Assembly (NCBI RefSeq): GCF_001625195.1
Contig: NC_054389.1
Span: forward strand, 9,978,520-10,042,519
Direction: 5' to 3'
Length of the DNA: 64,000 nt
Source: Drechmeria coniospora
Lineage: Eukaryota > Ascomycota > Sordariomycetes > Hypocreales > Ophiocordycipitaceae
A program made the translations under genes and the position numbers. The notes beneath the pieces are model-generated. The model was given only the letters and a program-made list of their open reading frames with translations. It was not told the origin of the DNA and made no database searches. Of this stretch, positions 41,743-52,846 are shown one piece after another. Numbering within the stretch: the first letter of the stretch is position 1; each line of letters starts with the position of its first letter.

Positions 41743-44479
41743 TCACGTCCCGCTTCTCGGCGGCGGGGGGCTGGTGCTTGGATTGGTGGACCCCCGACGC
41801 AGATTCATCGACCCGATCCGAGACACGATGTTGCTTCCGACGGCGTCGACGGCGCCACGGGGCGACGTGAGCGTCGGACCCTCGGGCGCCGTTTCCTGCA
41901 CCCGGAAAAGCTTGATGGCCGTCCCGTTCCAGATGCCCGTCGTTCCCTTCGCAACCTGCATCTCGCTCGTGAAGATGTTGCCCCAGAGGAGCGATTCGTA
42001 CCACGTCATGGCCAGCTGCGACCATTCGAACGATTGAGTTCGCGGCGGAGACGCCTCCAACCCGACGAGATCGATTTCCCGGATGCGCCGAAGCATCTCG
42101 GCCGACGCCGCCTCCTTGCCGGGCTTCTGCTGCTGCGGGTAGAGGCTCAACACCTGCTGGACGACCATCATGAGCGTGTGCAGGGGCAGCTCCGGCAGCC
42201 AGCTGTCGATCCAGTAAGCCGTCGGCTCAAACGCCCCCGCTTGCGCGCCGGCAGACGTAGATTGCGCCCCCAGGCTGGCCGTGCTACCCTGCCGCGAAAA
42301 CGACCGGGCCCCGGCCGGCAGCTTGCCGCGCGCCTTCTCGGACATGCCCCGGAGCTGCGTGGGCACCGCGTCGTTGACGTTGGCCACCGACGACGTCCGT
42401 GAACGGTTATCGCTCGTCGTCGAGCGCTCGGGCGTCGGCTGCGCCTCGTCGTCGCTGTCCTCGTCGTCGCCGATGGCAAACGCACCGACCTCCGGCACCT
42501 CCGAGAGGGACTGAGCCCGAGACACGGCGCTCCTCGGGCTCCGCGCGCTCTCGGCCGAGCTTCGCCCGGACGCCGGCTCGAACACGTCACCGTTTCCGCC
42601 TCCCTCTTTTCTGCGCCTGTGCCACGCCTCAATCTCCTCCTGGCCGCTCTCGAGGGTAAAGTTTCGCAGCGCCTCGATCCGCTTCCTGTTCTTCACCACC
42701 GCCAGCACGAGCTCCGCATTCTTGCGCGCCTTGTTCTCGATGATGCAGTTGATCGACTCCAGCAGGGAGCGGAGGAGCGTGTGGTTCGTCTCGTTGGCGA
42801 AAAGGAACGACGGCGACGACATGGACGAAAACAAGTGCATCAGCTGCGAGCCGCCGGTGGCGCCCAGGTTCTCGACGTGGGGGGCGATGTTGTTGATGAC
42901 GGCCAACAGGGCAGGGTATATGGCCGCGAGGCTGCCCTGGCTCTTCGTGATGAGGCTGTAGATTGAGTGGATGAGAAAGTCGGTATACGTGCCCCTGAAA
43001 CCGTTGATCCGGATCCCGGCCGGGAGGCTGTCCTGGCCCTCGAATCGCTTGTTTAAGCTCGCGCCAAAGGTTGGCTCGACGCTCAGCGTTTGCAAGAGGA
43101 AGGCGCACATGCGAACGATGCCTTGCTTGGCAGCCTCGTTCCTGTACTCGAGCGCGTAGAACAGCGTGAGAACGACAAAGTCGTGCGCTCGGTCCGTGTC
43201 GATGATGAAGGATCGAAACCTCCTGTTGCACTGCGTCGTTTCCCAGAAGAGCATCAGCATCTCCGGCGCAAAGTTTCCCGACGCCTGGGTGCCGGGCAGG
43301 TACGACGCCTTCTCCTGCAGCGGCTGGCTGAGAATCCGATGCATGCCGTCGACGATGAATTGGAAATCTTGAGGGCGATGAAGGCGTCCGAGAAAATGCC
43401 GGTAATAGTTCTTCTGCACCGGTGCCTGCTCCGGAATCGTGTACACGAGCAACGCGAGCAGAAACTGCAACGAGTCCGTCACCAACATCTGCTTTCCGTC
43501 CTTGAAAACAAGGTTGTTGTACGGCACTCGCCAACTTGCCGGGTTGTATTTCAGCGCCTGCGGTGGGATCCCGGTCAGTTGTCGATCTGGACGTGACGAC
43601 ATGGCGAAGCACGTACCGTGTTGAGCAGAGAGCACAAGACAGAAAGCACAATCTGCTTGTCCTGGCAGGTGCAGAGGTAGGTGAGCGTTCGCACGCCCTG
43701 CTGCGGCAAGACGTTCGGCGCTATGTACATGCTTTGACCGGCAAGAGCGAGGAGCAGCCGAAGTATCTCGCATCGATTGTTTTCATATTCCTTGGTCGTG
43801 GCCACGGCATTGTGGCACCCAACACCACTCTGCCAGATGGCGTAGCTGACTTTCGGATGGCCGCGTGGTTGGCGCGGAATGGTCAATTCCGAGTAGAAGA
43901 GTAGGTCGATCAGCGTGTCTATCAGCTCCTCGCCCAACGGCTTCGCATCCTCGTACTCCTCCGCATCCGGGTTGGGTATGGGCTTGTTGTCCTGGGCGCC
44001 GTCGAACAGCACTTCGGCGGCGATCGAAGCCTTGCGCGTCTTCTTCCGGCGGGCACCCCAAAAGAAACGCTCCTCCCACGAGGCAAGGCTCTCCTTTTCG
44101 TACAGGTATGGCAGGAGCCTCGTGAGAATTCTGATGCAGTTCAGGGCATCTCGCTCCGGCGCGAGCTCCGGGTCGGGAAAGGACGGGTGGTGTCGAAGGA
44201 TGAACAAGCGAGACGTCAGCGCAAGCACGAGCGTTTCGATGTTCTCCAGAGCTTGATCGCGGGTTCGACGAATGTCCGCGGGCGAGAAGAGACTAAAAAC
44301 ATCTTCGGAAGATTCCGGAAGCTCCCAAAACTATGTCCAAGGTTAGCAAAGGCCGATGACGACGTGCTGCGGATTCGACGAACCGAGGTCCAATAGATGT
44401 CATCCGCTGCGATGCTACGATCCTCCGACAGCTTGAAGATGCCCTGCTTGAATACAATTTTGGAGTCGCTCGCCCCCAT
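41743..44479 (-). CDS. HID1 family protein (high-temperature-induced dauer formation 1-like)
   Basis: Peripheral Golgi-associated protein family involved in trafficking and dense-core vesicle sorting in animals (yeast Ecm30 related); 874 residues. Reverse-strand exons: 44479-44384, 44330-43617 and 43557-41743, all phase 0. The N-terminus MGASDSKIVFKQGIFKL is a textbook N-myristoylation signal (Gly2, Ser6) and parallels animal HID1. The second exon reads FWELPESSEDVFSLFSPADIRRTRDQALENIETL, continuing with LNCIRILTRLLPYLYE. The third contains the conserved helical core (NPASWRVPYNNLVFKDGKQ) and a low-complexity Ser/acidic linker near residues 610-710. The C-terminal conserved FEWSQLAMTWYESLLWGNIF block follows. 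It diverges from PET127. Confidence is high for the family, good for introns. Confidence 0.88.
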
Positions 44480-45080
44480 GGCTGTCGCAGCGCGGTGCTA
44501 GAGGAGGCTGTAGAATGAAGCAATGTGGGATGGTTGCTCACACGAGCTGATGCACAGGGACCGGGTCAGAGGTGAGGTTGCATCACAAACTAGCATGGAC
44601 GGCTGTACAACTATTACTCCGTACCCAGTACAACAAGTACGGAGATGCTGTTAGGTGATTTCAACTTGTGCAGGGGCAGAACATGGAGGTACTGCTCCGT
44701 AGTAACCCGTACATGTACATACTTACATACTTAAGTACTACTGTACGGAGTATATACATACATGTAATACTTACCTAGTACTATGGCGCTCGGTATCGCC
44801 AAGGTACTTGCAGTACTTGGCCAGGTACGGAGAGTACTTCAGCAAGTACAAAGGCACAAGTACACGTATCACTCAAAGCGGCCACTTCAGCACAAGGCAA
44901 CCACCAAAGGGGCCAATCACGTGCCTTGAACGAACGTCGTAGCCGCCGAGGAAATGGCTCGGTAACTTATCGATAAGAAACTCATATCCTCAGCAGCTCT
45001 TCTTCTGCCTCACCGTTGATGCCGCCGACTGTCTGGTCTTGGTCTATTCTTTGCGATAGCAAGCAGCCTCGATAGCTGAC
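44480..45080. promoter_or_regulatory. Divergent HID1/PET127 intergenic region with GTAC-word array
   Basis: Only 600 bp separates the two start codons. Positions 44600-44870 are filled with GTAC-anchored words (attactccgtac, gtacatgtacatac, ctgtacggagtatat), so this array must lie in or between the two promoters. Confidence 0.55.
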
Positions 45081-48000
45081 ATGCTTCGCTTTCTACATCG
45101 CCCCAGTCGACTGCCCAGCAGAGTCGTCTACCTGGGAACTCCACTGTACAGCATCCCTCATGGCTCCAAGCCATTCTCGGTATCGAACGAGACGAGATCA
45201 TCGAACCCTACCTCGGAGCCACAAGGCAAGGTGCAAAGGACGGGAGGGCGTCGCAAGGCGCAGAAAAAACGAAGAAAACAGGCATCAAAGGCCGATTCGG
45301 CAAATTTGAAACATGAATCACTGGGTTCCGGTGGTCACCATCCGAATGTTACGTTGAACGAATATTTGCGAGGCTTTCAACAAGATGGTCCCGCCGAGAC
45401 GGACAGTGGTCCAGATGCCGCACCCAAGTCTTGGAAATCCATCTTAGCAGACAGAATCCAACAGCTGCGTGGGAAATATAACCCCAAGGACACGCCCAAA
45501 TCAGACGAGAAGGAGAAGCCAGCGGGTGCACTGGATGAGGAGGCAGCACGAGAGGCGGTCACGAACGATGGAGCTACGCAACAAATACATTCAGGGGAAT
45601 GGACATCCCTGCGCACCAAAATTCAGTCGGTCGAAGAGATTCCCGATGCGATGCCACAAAATGGGGCGTCTGAACGAGTCCAGCAGACGGGGGAGGCAGA
45701 GGCCACGGGAGAAGCTGGACAAGCGGCGGAGTCAGCCTCGAGCGATGCAACCCCATCCAAAAAAACAGGCGGCGGCGGCGGCGGAAAAGGGAAAAAGGCG
45801 AAAGGAAAGTCAAGGACTGCCGCAAAGACGGCGGCCGAGACTCCGCTGGACGTCAAGATCATTCGACCGCAAACATTGCACTTTCGGCCCGTGGAGGAGG
45901 ATGAGCCGCTGCCTGTGCCACAGCTGGCGCACAATCTGGACCGTGTGCTGTTCAACCCCGGGGTCTACCACATGCAGGATCATCGTTCTCGAGTCTTCAA
46001 CTTTGACCCGTACCTGGCATCGATCATGCCGGTCGAGGAGTTCGATTTTGGCGCGCTCAAGTCGTACATCACGTCGTCGGAAGATGTCAAGCTGCGGCAG
46101 CTGAGCGCAAAACATGGTCTCAAGTACTGCGGCTCGACCTCGAGCATGACTTCGATGCTTTCGCATTTCCATTTCCTGCTGTCGGCGTGGAGGAAACCGA
46201 CGTTTGACAACCTTTCGCGCTCGCTGGAACCAGAGTCGGTCAACTTCACGGTGCTTTCCCGGGGACCGGCCGCGGCCTTTGCACGGTTCCAAGACGGCGT
46301 GTACGCCATCGACTCGGACAAGGAGTACGACACGGAGAACGTGCTGAGCATGCTCGGGAGGTCGATGGAAAAGCTCTTGACGCTGCCAAAGGAGGAGTTT
46401 GAACGATATCGGCGCACTCGATCTCATCAAATCTCCGAGGAGGAGCGAAATGCGGATGAATCGTATCACTACACGACAATGGGCGATTTCATGATGCGTT
46501 CGCAGCTCGACGCCCACGACGCGCGACTTCCGGGCTCCGGCATGTTTGATCTGAAGACGAGGGCGGTGGTGTCGGTTCGAATGGATGTCAAGGGGTACGA
46601 GAAGGGAGTCGGCTACGAGATCCGCAAGCGATTCGGACAGTGGGAGTCGTTTGAGCGCGAGTACTACGACATGATTCGAGCCGCCTTCCTCAAGTACTCC
46701 CTGCAAGTTCGCATGGGCCGCATGGACGGCATATTCGTCGCCTTTCACAACACGCGGCGCATATTTGGCTTCCAGTACATCAGCTTGGCCGAGATGGATC
46801 ACGCGCTGCACGGCACGTCGGACCGGCGGCTGGGCGACGAGGAATTTCAGTGCAGCATCGCTCTGCTAAACGACCTGATGGATCGGGCGACGAAGCGCTT
46901 CCCAGGACGGACGCTCCGGCTGCACGTGGAGACGCGTCCGACCAAGGTGCCGCTGACGTACTTTTTCGTCGAGCCCGTGACGGAAGAGGAGATGATGAAG
47001 ATTCAAGAGGCCGGCAAGCCATCTGTCGAACAGCTCGAGGACGAGATCCGCGGCATCAGCCGCAAGGAGCAGGAGGCCGAGTCCGTGGAAGAGGAGGAGG
47101 GTGCCCCGGCGGCGCGACGGACAGAGGAGGCGGACAATCTTGGGGAGGCGGACAATCTTGGGGAGGCGGACAATCTTGGGCAGGCTTCCACGACGGGCGA
47201 CGCCCAGAGCGATGCTGCCTGGAAGGAGATGATGGCCAAGGTGGAGGAGGCGGTGGAGAACGAATCGGTCGGCATCCGATCCATCAAGGAGGCTGTCCAG
47301 GACGCGCTGGAGCACAGCGGCCTCCTGAGCGGGAAAACAGAGGTCGAAAGCGAGAGATGCGTCGACGACCTCGTCGCAGCTCTTACGGCGCATTCGTCGG
47401 AGATGAAAGTATCTCGCGAGTCGCCGGTCGAAAATGCCGAGGCGGGAGTCGAAGCAGAGCCGACGACGGGCGACGACGCCAAGGCAGAGACGGTCTCCCT
47501 GAGAGACCTGATCTTGAAGGTCACCGAGGACATGGAGAACAAATCGCACAGCTTGAAATCGTTCCAGCGCATTATTTCCGGCGTCGCCACGGACTCGGCA
47601 AGGCCAGGGATGGTCTCGGACGCGCGAGAGACGCCGATGGCCGCGGCATCGGCCACCGCCTCCGAGGTGTCGTCGGCCATCGATTCGGCAGCAGAAGAGG
47701 CCGAGAACGGCGGCGACGGGAGGGAAGAGCAGCCGGGCGATATACTCGGCCTCTACGTCACGATTCGAAATCGCGTCAACGGCACTTTTGTCGAGCGTCC
47801 GTCGAACCCGGGGAAGGAGTTTGACTGGACGGTGCAGTACGCCATCACGGAGCTGCCGGAGAAGAGGGCGAGACGGATCTACGACAAGATCAAGAAGCGG
47901 CGGAGGGCGGCGCTGTCGCAGAATCCCGACAGGGCGGAGGATTGGCATCGCATGTTCAAAGGGACGCTGCCGATCATGGCAAAGCAGGGCGAGACGTACA

Positions 48001-48104
48001 GGGCCAAGCGGACCCAGGAGGAGGCGGGCCACCCCGTCTACGTTGCGTGGGACAAGAACCCTCTGAGAACAGAAGGTCCCAGCTGGGCCGAGAAGAGCGA
48101 GTGA
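45081..48104 (+). CDS. PET127: PET127-like mitochondrial RNA-processing protein
   Basis: Yeast Pet127 sits at the mitochondrial inner membrane and is needed for 5' processing and stability of mitochondrial RNAs. This single-exon gene encodes 1007 residues. The basic, Arg/Ser-rich start (MLRFLHRPSRLPSRVV) looks like a mitochondrial presequence. Residues about 255-635 carry the Pet127 domain: VLFNPGVYHMQD, YCGSTSSMTSMLSHFHFLLSAWRKP, RGPAAAFARFQDGVYAIDSDKEYD and FVAFHNTRRIFGFQYISLAEMD. The C-terminal block (LGLYVTIRNRVNG, DWTVQYAITEL) is also conserved. The protein is longer than yeast Pet127 owing to low-complexity acidic linkers, one with three EADNLG repeats. Diverges from HID1. Start chosen at the first ATG because of the presequence. 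Confidence 0.88.
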   Translation: MLRFLHRPSRLPSRVVYLGTPLYSIPHGSKPFSVSNETRSSNPTSEPQGKVQRTGGRRKAQKKRRKQASKADSANLKHESLGSGGHHPNVTLNEYLRGFQQDGPAETDSGPDAAPKSWKSILADRIQQLRGKYNPKDTPKSDEKEKPAGALDEEAAREAVTNDGATQQIHSGEWTSLRTKIQSVEEIPDAMPQNGASERVQQTGEAEATGEAGQAAESASSDATPSKKTGGGGGGKGKKAKGKSRTAAKTAAETPLDVKIIRPQTLHFRPVEEDEPLPVPQLAHNLDRVLFNPGVYHMQDHRSRVFNFDPYLASIMPVEEFDFGALKSYITSSEDVKLRQLSAKHGLKYCGSTSSMTSMLSHFHFLLSAWRKPTFDNLSRSLEPESVNFTVLSRGPAAAFARFQDGVYAIDSDKEYDTENVLSMLGRSMEKLLTLPKEEFERYRRTRSHQISEEERNADESYHYTTMGDFMMRSQLDAHDARLPGSGMFDLKTRAVVSVRMDVKGYEKGVGYEIRKRFGQWESFEREYYDMIRAAFLKYSLQVRMGRMDGIFVAFHNTRRIFGFQYISLAEMDHALHGTSDRRLGDEEFQCSIALLNDLMDRATKRFPGRTLRLHVETRPTKVPLTYFFVEPVTEEEMMKIQEAGKPSVEQLEDEIRGISRKEQEAESVEEEEGAPAARRTEEADNLGEADNLGEADNLGQASTTGDAQSDAAWKEMMAKVEEAVENESVGIRSIKEAVQDALEHSGLLSGKTEVESERCVDDLVAALTAHSSEMKVSRESPVENAEAGVEAEPTTGDDAKAETVSLRDLILKVTEDMENKSHSLKSFQRIISGVATDSARPGMVSDARETPMAAASATASEVSSAIDSAAEEAENGGDGREEQPGDILGLYVTIRNRVNGTFVERPSNPGKEFDWTVQYAITELPEKRARRIYDKIKKRRRAALSQNPDRAEDWHRMFKGTLPIMAKQGETYRAKRTQEEAGHPVYVAWDKNPLRTEGPSWAEKSE
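47127..47180 (+). repeat. In-frame 18-bp tandem repeat encoding EADNLG
   Basis: Three perfect copies of gaggcggacaatcttggg inside the acidic linker of PET127. Perfect DNA identity points to recent slippage; allele length may differ between strains. Confidence 0.95.
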
Positions 48105-49450
48105 ATGTCTTGGGCGAGGCGGAGACGGGCCACGGCGACGGGCATCGCATAGCATTGCGTTCTGTATAGTATCATTGTACGACGAAGGAGGCGGCCACCG
48201 ACCTGCGCGACTTGCCAAGCAGCCATAACGGTGGCCGGCGCGACAAGAATACGACACCGCTCCCGCTGCTCGTGGCCAACGACTGACGGCGGCTTTCGGT
48301 CGAGAGAGAATCGCCATGGGCAGCGCTTGCTCACGTCTGGAATCGGGCGAAGCGCCTAGCGCACGGTTGGTCGGGAGTCGTAAGCATGGACAGTCACCGT
48401 CAAGATGCTCGCTCTCGGTCGTTTACAAACGACGACGGAGCATGGGTTCGCTGATGCATGCACGGATGCCCAGATGCTGGGTGCCAACACCGCTTCCACG
48501 GTTGGTGCGGGGCGGGGCCGATCTGGCGGCGGAGCCCGGAGGTTATGCCGGATCCGAAGCGTCGTCCGGGCGCCATCGGACGTTGCGTGACGCGTTGCTT
48601 CCTGGTCGAATCGAACGCCCGGCAGTCGCTCTTCCGTCACGATGCCGTCATCTCGTCTTTCCGGACACCAGGCCAGCACAGGCCATCCCCTGCCTCTCGT
48701 GTCGTGCCCACGAGGAGGTTCGAACAGTCCGGAATCGGACGACGACGAGAGGCAGCAGTTTCCGGGTGCCGCCGCGAAGGACACCGACAGGTACGTTCGG
48801 CACGCCACGCCGATCAGAAAATGCGTCGAGGCAGATGATTCAACCGCTTCCTCAGTACGCGCAGCAGGCATGGCTTGACGATGGCAGCCAGTCCATGTCA
48901 AAGCAGGGGATCTAGGTGCAGCCAAGGCTGAGAAGCAAGATGATGCGAGGGGGGAGGCGCATGCATGCACAGGCAACCGTGCCTACGCGCATACAGGTGC
49001 GAGTGCAAGCAGGTATTCTCGGTACATGCACTCGTAGATGCGTGTCTCGGCCACCACGGCGGGGGGCTACGTCATGGTATCTTGGGAGACTGGGAGAGTT
49101 ACATTCTGCATCGAGTCACAAGACTAGACGATGTTGGAAGGTCCCTCGACGCTGCTGTTCACCATTGGCGACGGCAGGACGAGAACGGCTAGGGGTGCCG
49201 GCCAACGTCGGCTGACCGTCATCAGCCCAGCTTGATGCGAAGCTATTTTTTTCTTTAGGCCTCGCGTTCCGGTGGTGTTCCCCAACCCAACGGTGCGAAC
49301 GACGTTGAGGCTCCTGGCTCGGCGGCACGACGGAGCGCAAGTCAGCGTCGCAGTAAGCAGATGAGGGAGGGCAGCGCATTGGCAGTCGGCCCAGTCCAAT
49401 GGTTCGAAATAGGCACATGGTCGGGTTGGTGGTCACGCTGCCATTTTCAA

Positions 49451-49550
49451 CTGCCGTCTGCTCTGTCTGCCGTCTGCTCTGTCTGCCGTCTGCTCTGTCT
49501 GCCGTCTGCTCTGCCTGCCGTCTGCTGTCTGCTGTCTGCCGTCAGTACGA
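49451..49550. repeat. 16-bp CTGCCGTCTGCTCTGT minisatellite
   Basis: About five units of ctgccgtctgctctgt, the later ones shortened to ctgccgtctgctgt. Lies between genes and just upstream of a block of tccgttaggtgtgctgta repeats (49580-49680). Confidence 0.9.
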
Positions 49551-49898
49551 GGGAGTGCCTGGGCAGAGAAATGTAGGTGTACTGTTTCCGTTAGGTGTGC
49601 TGTACTCTGTTTGGTGTGCTGTACTCCGTCAGGTGTGTTCCGTCAGATGTGCTGAAATTACTCCGTTAGGTGTGCTGTACTCACTACTGTACTGTACTTA
49701 GTTGCAGGTATACTGAGATATCATGTTTCATCTACTTGCCTAATCAGGAAGAATAAACTATTACCTAAGTGGGTGAACCGGAGCAGCATATTGGCTTGGT
49801 TGCATCTGCAGGTTCATCCGAGCGCTCTTGCTCAACCCACAATGGGTGGCTGCTGAGGGTCTCCCCCCCCCCCCAAGTATAGCCTCAACTCCAACTCC

Positions 49899-50105
49899 AA
49901 CCCCATCTCGAGCCCCATCTCGAGCTCTAGCTCCCTCGTCCACCCAACCATCTCCCTCTCAAACCCCATCTCGAACCCCATCGCTTGCTCTAGCTCCCTC
50001 GTCCACCCAGCCATCTCCAACTCGAACGCCCTCTGGAACCCCATCTCGAGCCCCATCTCGAACCCCATCTCGAACCCCATCTCCAGCTCGCTCTAGCTCT
50101 CTCGT
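49899..50105. repeat. CCCATCTCGA-type compound minisatellite
   Basis: Short units ccccatctcgaa/g alternate with a longer unit containing ctagctccctcgtccaccca. On the plus strand it opens a Pro/Ser/Thr-rich frame, which I regard as repeat-driven and not a gene. Confidence 0.85.
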
Positions 50106-50680
50106 CCAACCAGCCCATCCCATGACCAACCGAACGACTCGGCTCCGCATCCAGACGCCAAGGCCGACGGGCGCGGCTGTACGACGTGTCTACTTGCGCG
50201 ACACCCTCCCCTCCCCATCTGCCGGCCACCGCCGTCAACTCTGGCCTCACCGCACCGGCCGATGGCCTCCTTCTCCCAGGCGGTCTCTGACGGTACATGT
50301 GCAGGCGGCTTGACAGCCGTTTCCCGGCCCGTCGTCGGGGGCATGTCGTCGGTTGCCGCGCTCATTGGGTCACGGCACCCCCAATCCAGGCATGCTTCTC
50401 AGGGCCGCAAAATCTAGCTTCTCTTTCGAGATGCGATGCCGCTTGGATGGAACCTTGGATCCGTCCGTTCCCCTACCCTTGGATTCCATTACTATCAGCT
50501 GCAAGTTCGAATGCAGCACGGTGGACCCTGCGCCTGCCTGTCTGGCTCCTGCGAACAGCAAATGTATCGGGGGCCCTTCAGCGTGGCGGGAAAAAAAATC
50601 AATATCATGGGCTCGATCCCGTCGCCGGTCGTCGGCTGGCACTTGATCCGCGGCTTCGCACGGCATAGCAGAACATCACC

Positions 50681-52846
50681 ATGCGTCCTCAGTCGCTGTT
50701 TCCATTGTTGGCTCTTGGGAATATCGCCCATGGCGCCGCCACCGGTGACGTCTCCCCCGGCGGCCTTGCGTTGACTCGTCGCGAACTGGAAGCTCGGGGC
50801 TTCGTCGACGACATCTGGAAGAAGATCAAGAACGTGGCCAGTTGCGCCGGCTGCGAGGTGAGTGTCGGGGCCGTCCACGCCATGGGTCGTCGGTGTGGCT
50901 TACACACAAGACAGGGCGTCTTGGGTCTGTTCAAGGGCCTCACGTGGCTCGGCGACGGCGCCTTTGTCAGGGTGACTCAAACCATCTGCAAGCTCGCCAA
51001 GGTTTGTTCCAATCTCGCGAATGCGTCACGACGCGACGCTCACGACACGCCACGCAGGTCCAGGATGCCGATGTCTGCGAAGGCGCCATCGCCCTCGAGG
51101 GCCCCGTCATCGCCAACGTCATCCGGAATTTGAAGATCGGCTCCAAGACGTCCAAGACCTTCTGCACCACTCTTTTCGGCCTCTGCGGGTTCCCCGACGT
51201 CGCGCCGTGGAGCGTGCCTTTCCCCTCGGTCAAGCCGTCCCGGAGTCGTCCCAAGTCCGGCGGCAAACCCCCGATCAAAATCGTCCACTACTCGGACATT
51301 CACATTGATCCCCTCTACGTCGCCGGCGCGTCGGCCGATTGTAGCAAGCCCATCTGCTGCAGGTGAGAGCCGGCCCGGAGCCCTGGACAGGTCGGCGGGG
51401 AACTAACGTCTGGCGACGACAAGGCCCTACACGCCCGCCGATGCGCCTGGAAAGAGCAAGTCGCCCGCGGGGCCCAACGGCGACCACAAATGCGATGTGC
51501 CCTTCAGCCTCGAGAAGAGCATGTATCGAGCCATCAACAAGGTTGCGCCCGACGCAGCCTTTGCCATCTTCACCGGCGACATTGTCGACCATGCCGTCTG
51601 GAAGACGAGCCAGACGTCCAACGCGCAGATCAGTACGCTTCCTCTCGAATTCCGACCATGGGAAATTGGCGCCGGCTAACCCTCTCCAGTCGATCACGCG
51701 TACACCACCATGAACGACTCTCTCAAGCTCGTATACGGCACCGTCGGCAACCACGAGCAGCATCCCGTGGACGCCATCCAGCCCATCTCCGTCGGCAACA
51801 ACGCGAATTGGCTCTACGGCCTCCTGTCCTCCAAGTGGCAGTCGTGGATCGGCAAGCCTTCGACGGCGAGCGCCGAGAGCATGGGTGCCTACTCGACCAA
51901 GTATCCCAAGGGAAACCTACGCGTCATCTCGCTCAACACCAACCTGTACTACCAGCGAAATTACTGGCTGTACCGGAACATGGAGGACAAGGACCCCAAC
52001 TCTCAGATCGCGTGGCTCGTCAGAGAACTAGACGCCGCCGAAAAGGCGGGCGAGAACGTGTACATCATCGGACACATGCCCTTGGGCGACAAGGATGCCC
52101 TGCCGGATCCGTCCAACTACCTCGACCAGATCTTGAAGCGCTACTCGTCCATCATTTCCGCCATGTTCTTCGGCCACACCCACGTCGATCACTTCGAGAT
52201 CAGCTACACCGACTACGCCGCCCGGACGGCGGAGAACGCGTACCTGACGTCGTACATTGCTCCGTCGCTCACGCCGACCTCGGGCATGCCGTCGTTTCGC
52301 GTCTACGAAGTCGACCCGGACACGTTCGCCGTCAGGGATGTCATCACCTACATTGCCGACATGAAAAACCCTGCCTTTCAAACGACGGGTCCCGTGTGGG
52401 CCAAGTTCTACTCGGCCAAGGAGGCGTACGGCAAGGCGGTCGACCCGCCCGTCACGGACCCCGAGGCCGAGCTGACGCCGGCCTTTTGGCACAGGGTCAC
52501 GGAAGCCTTTGAGAAGGACGCGAGCTTGTTCGACGCCTACATGGCACGCAAGAGCCGCGGGTGGAACGTGGCCAAGTGCACGGGTGACTGCAAGGCGGCC
52601 GAGCTGTGTCAGCTCCGTGCCGGCCGGGCCCAAAACAACTGCTTCGTGCCTCAACCAGGTTTCCATTTCAGCAAGCGGAGCGAGGTTGCGCACGAGCACG
52701 GCGAGCACGACGAGTGCGGCGTGCCGGTGACGATGAAGGCGCTGAGCGCGCTGACCGACAGCAAGGAGATGCTGCAAAAGTTCCAGGAGCTGATTGAAGA
52801 GGAGAGGGCTCGGGCGGAAAAGCTCGGAGAACAGCCGAAGCTGTAG
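50681..52846 (+). CDS. Secreted acid sphingomyelinase-like phosphodiesterase (saposin B + metallophosphatase)
   Basis: Predicted to hydrolyse sphingomyelin or related phosphodiesters outside the cell; 644 residues. Exons: 50681-50857, 50915-51001, 51058-51362, 51424-51632 and 51690-52846, phases consistent throughout. A signal peptide (MRPQSLFPLLALGNIAHGA) leads to a saposin-B module at about 50-131 (CAGCE, ICKLAK, VCEGAI, FCTTLFGLCG). The metallophosphatase domain follows, with the dimetal motifs HYSDIHIDPLY (from His165), FTGDIVDH, GNHEQHPVDA, IIGHMPLGD and GHTHVDHFEI. This order and the GNHE/GHTH ligands are typical of acid sphingomyelinases. The C-terminal Cys-rich region and charged helical end are usual. 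The fourth acceptor is AAG, preceded by a good aactaac branch site. Phospholipid substrate in nature is unproven. Confidence 0.9.

Larger units (their letters stand above)
48105..50680. other. 2.6-kb intergenic region with two minisatellites
   Basis: No supported gene. A GC-rich stretch at 48.3-48.95 kb is open in several frames on both strands, which is a composition effect. Minisatellites lie at 49451-49550 and about 49899-50105; GTAC/ccgt words lie at 49560-49700; a C-run is at about 49863-49874. The last 350 bp form the sphingomyelinase promoter. Confidence 0.5.

Noticed and set aside
41292..42402. Long plus-strand frames opposite HID1 and its 3' flank
   Set aside because: Antisense shadows of the GC-rich HID1 exon; arginine-rich composition and no domain.
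48316..48976. Overlapping open frames on both strands downstream of PET127
   Set aside because: All frames are open because of high GC and lack stop-codon constraint; none shows hydrophobic patterning, a signal peptide or a known motif.
49828..50313. 161-codon Pro/Thr/Ser-rich frame over the CCCATCTCGA repeats
   Set aside because: The frame is created by tandem repeats and continues into unrelated arginine-rich sequence; no independent coding evidence.
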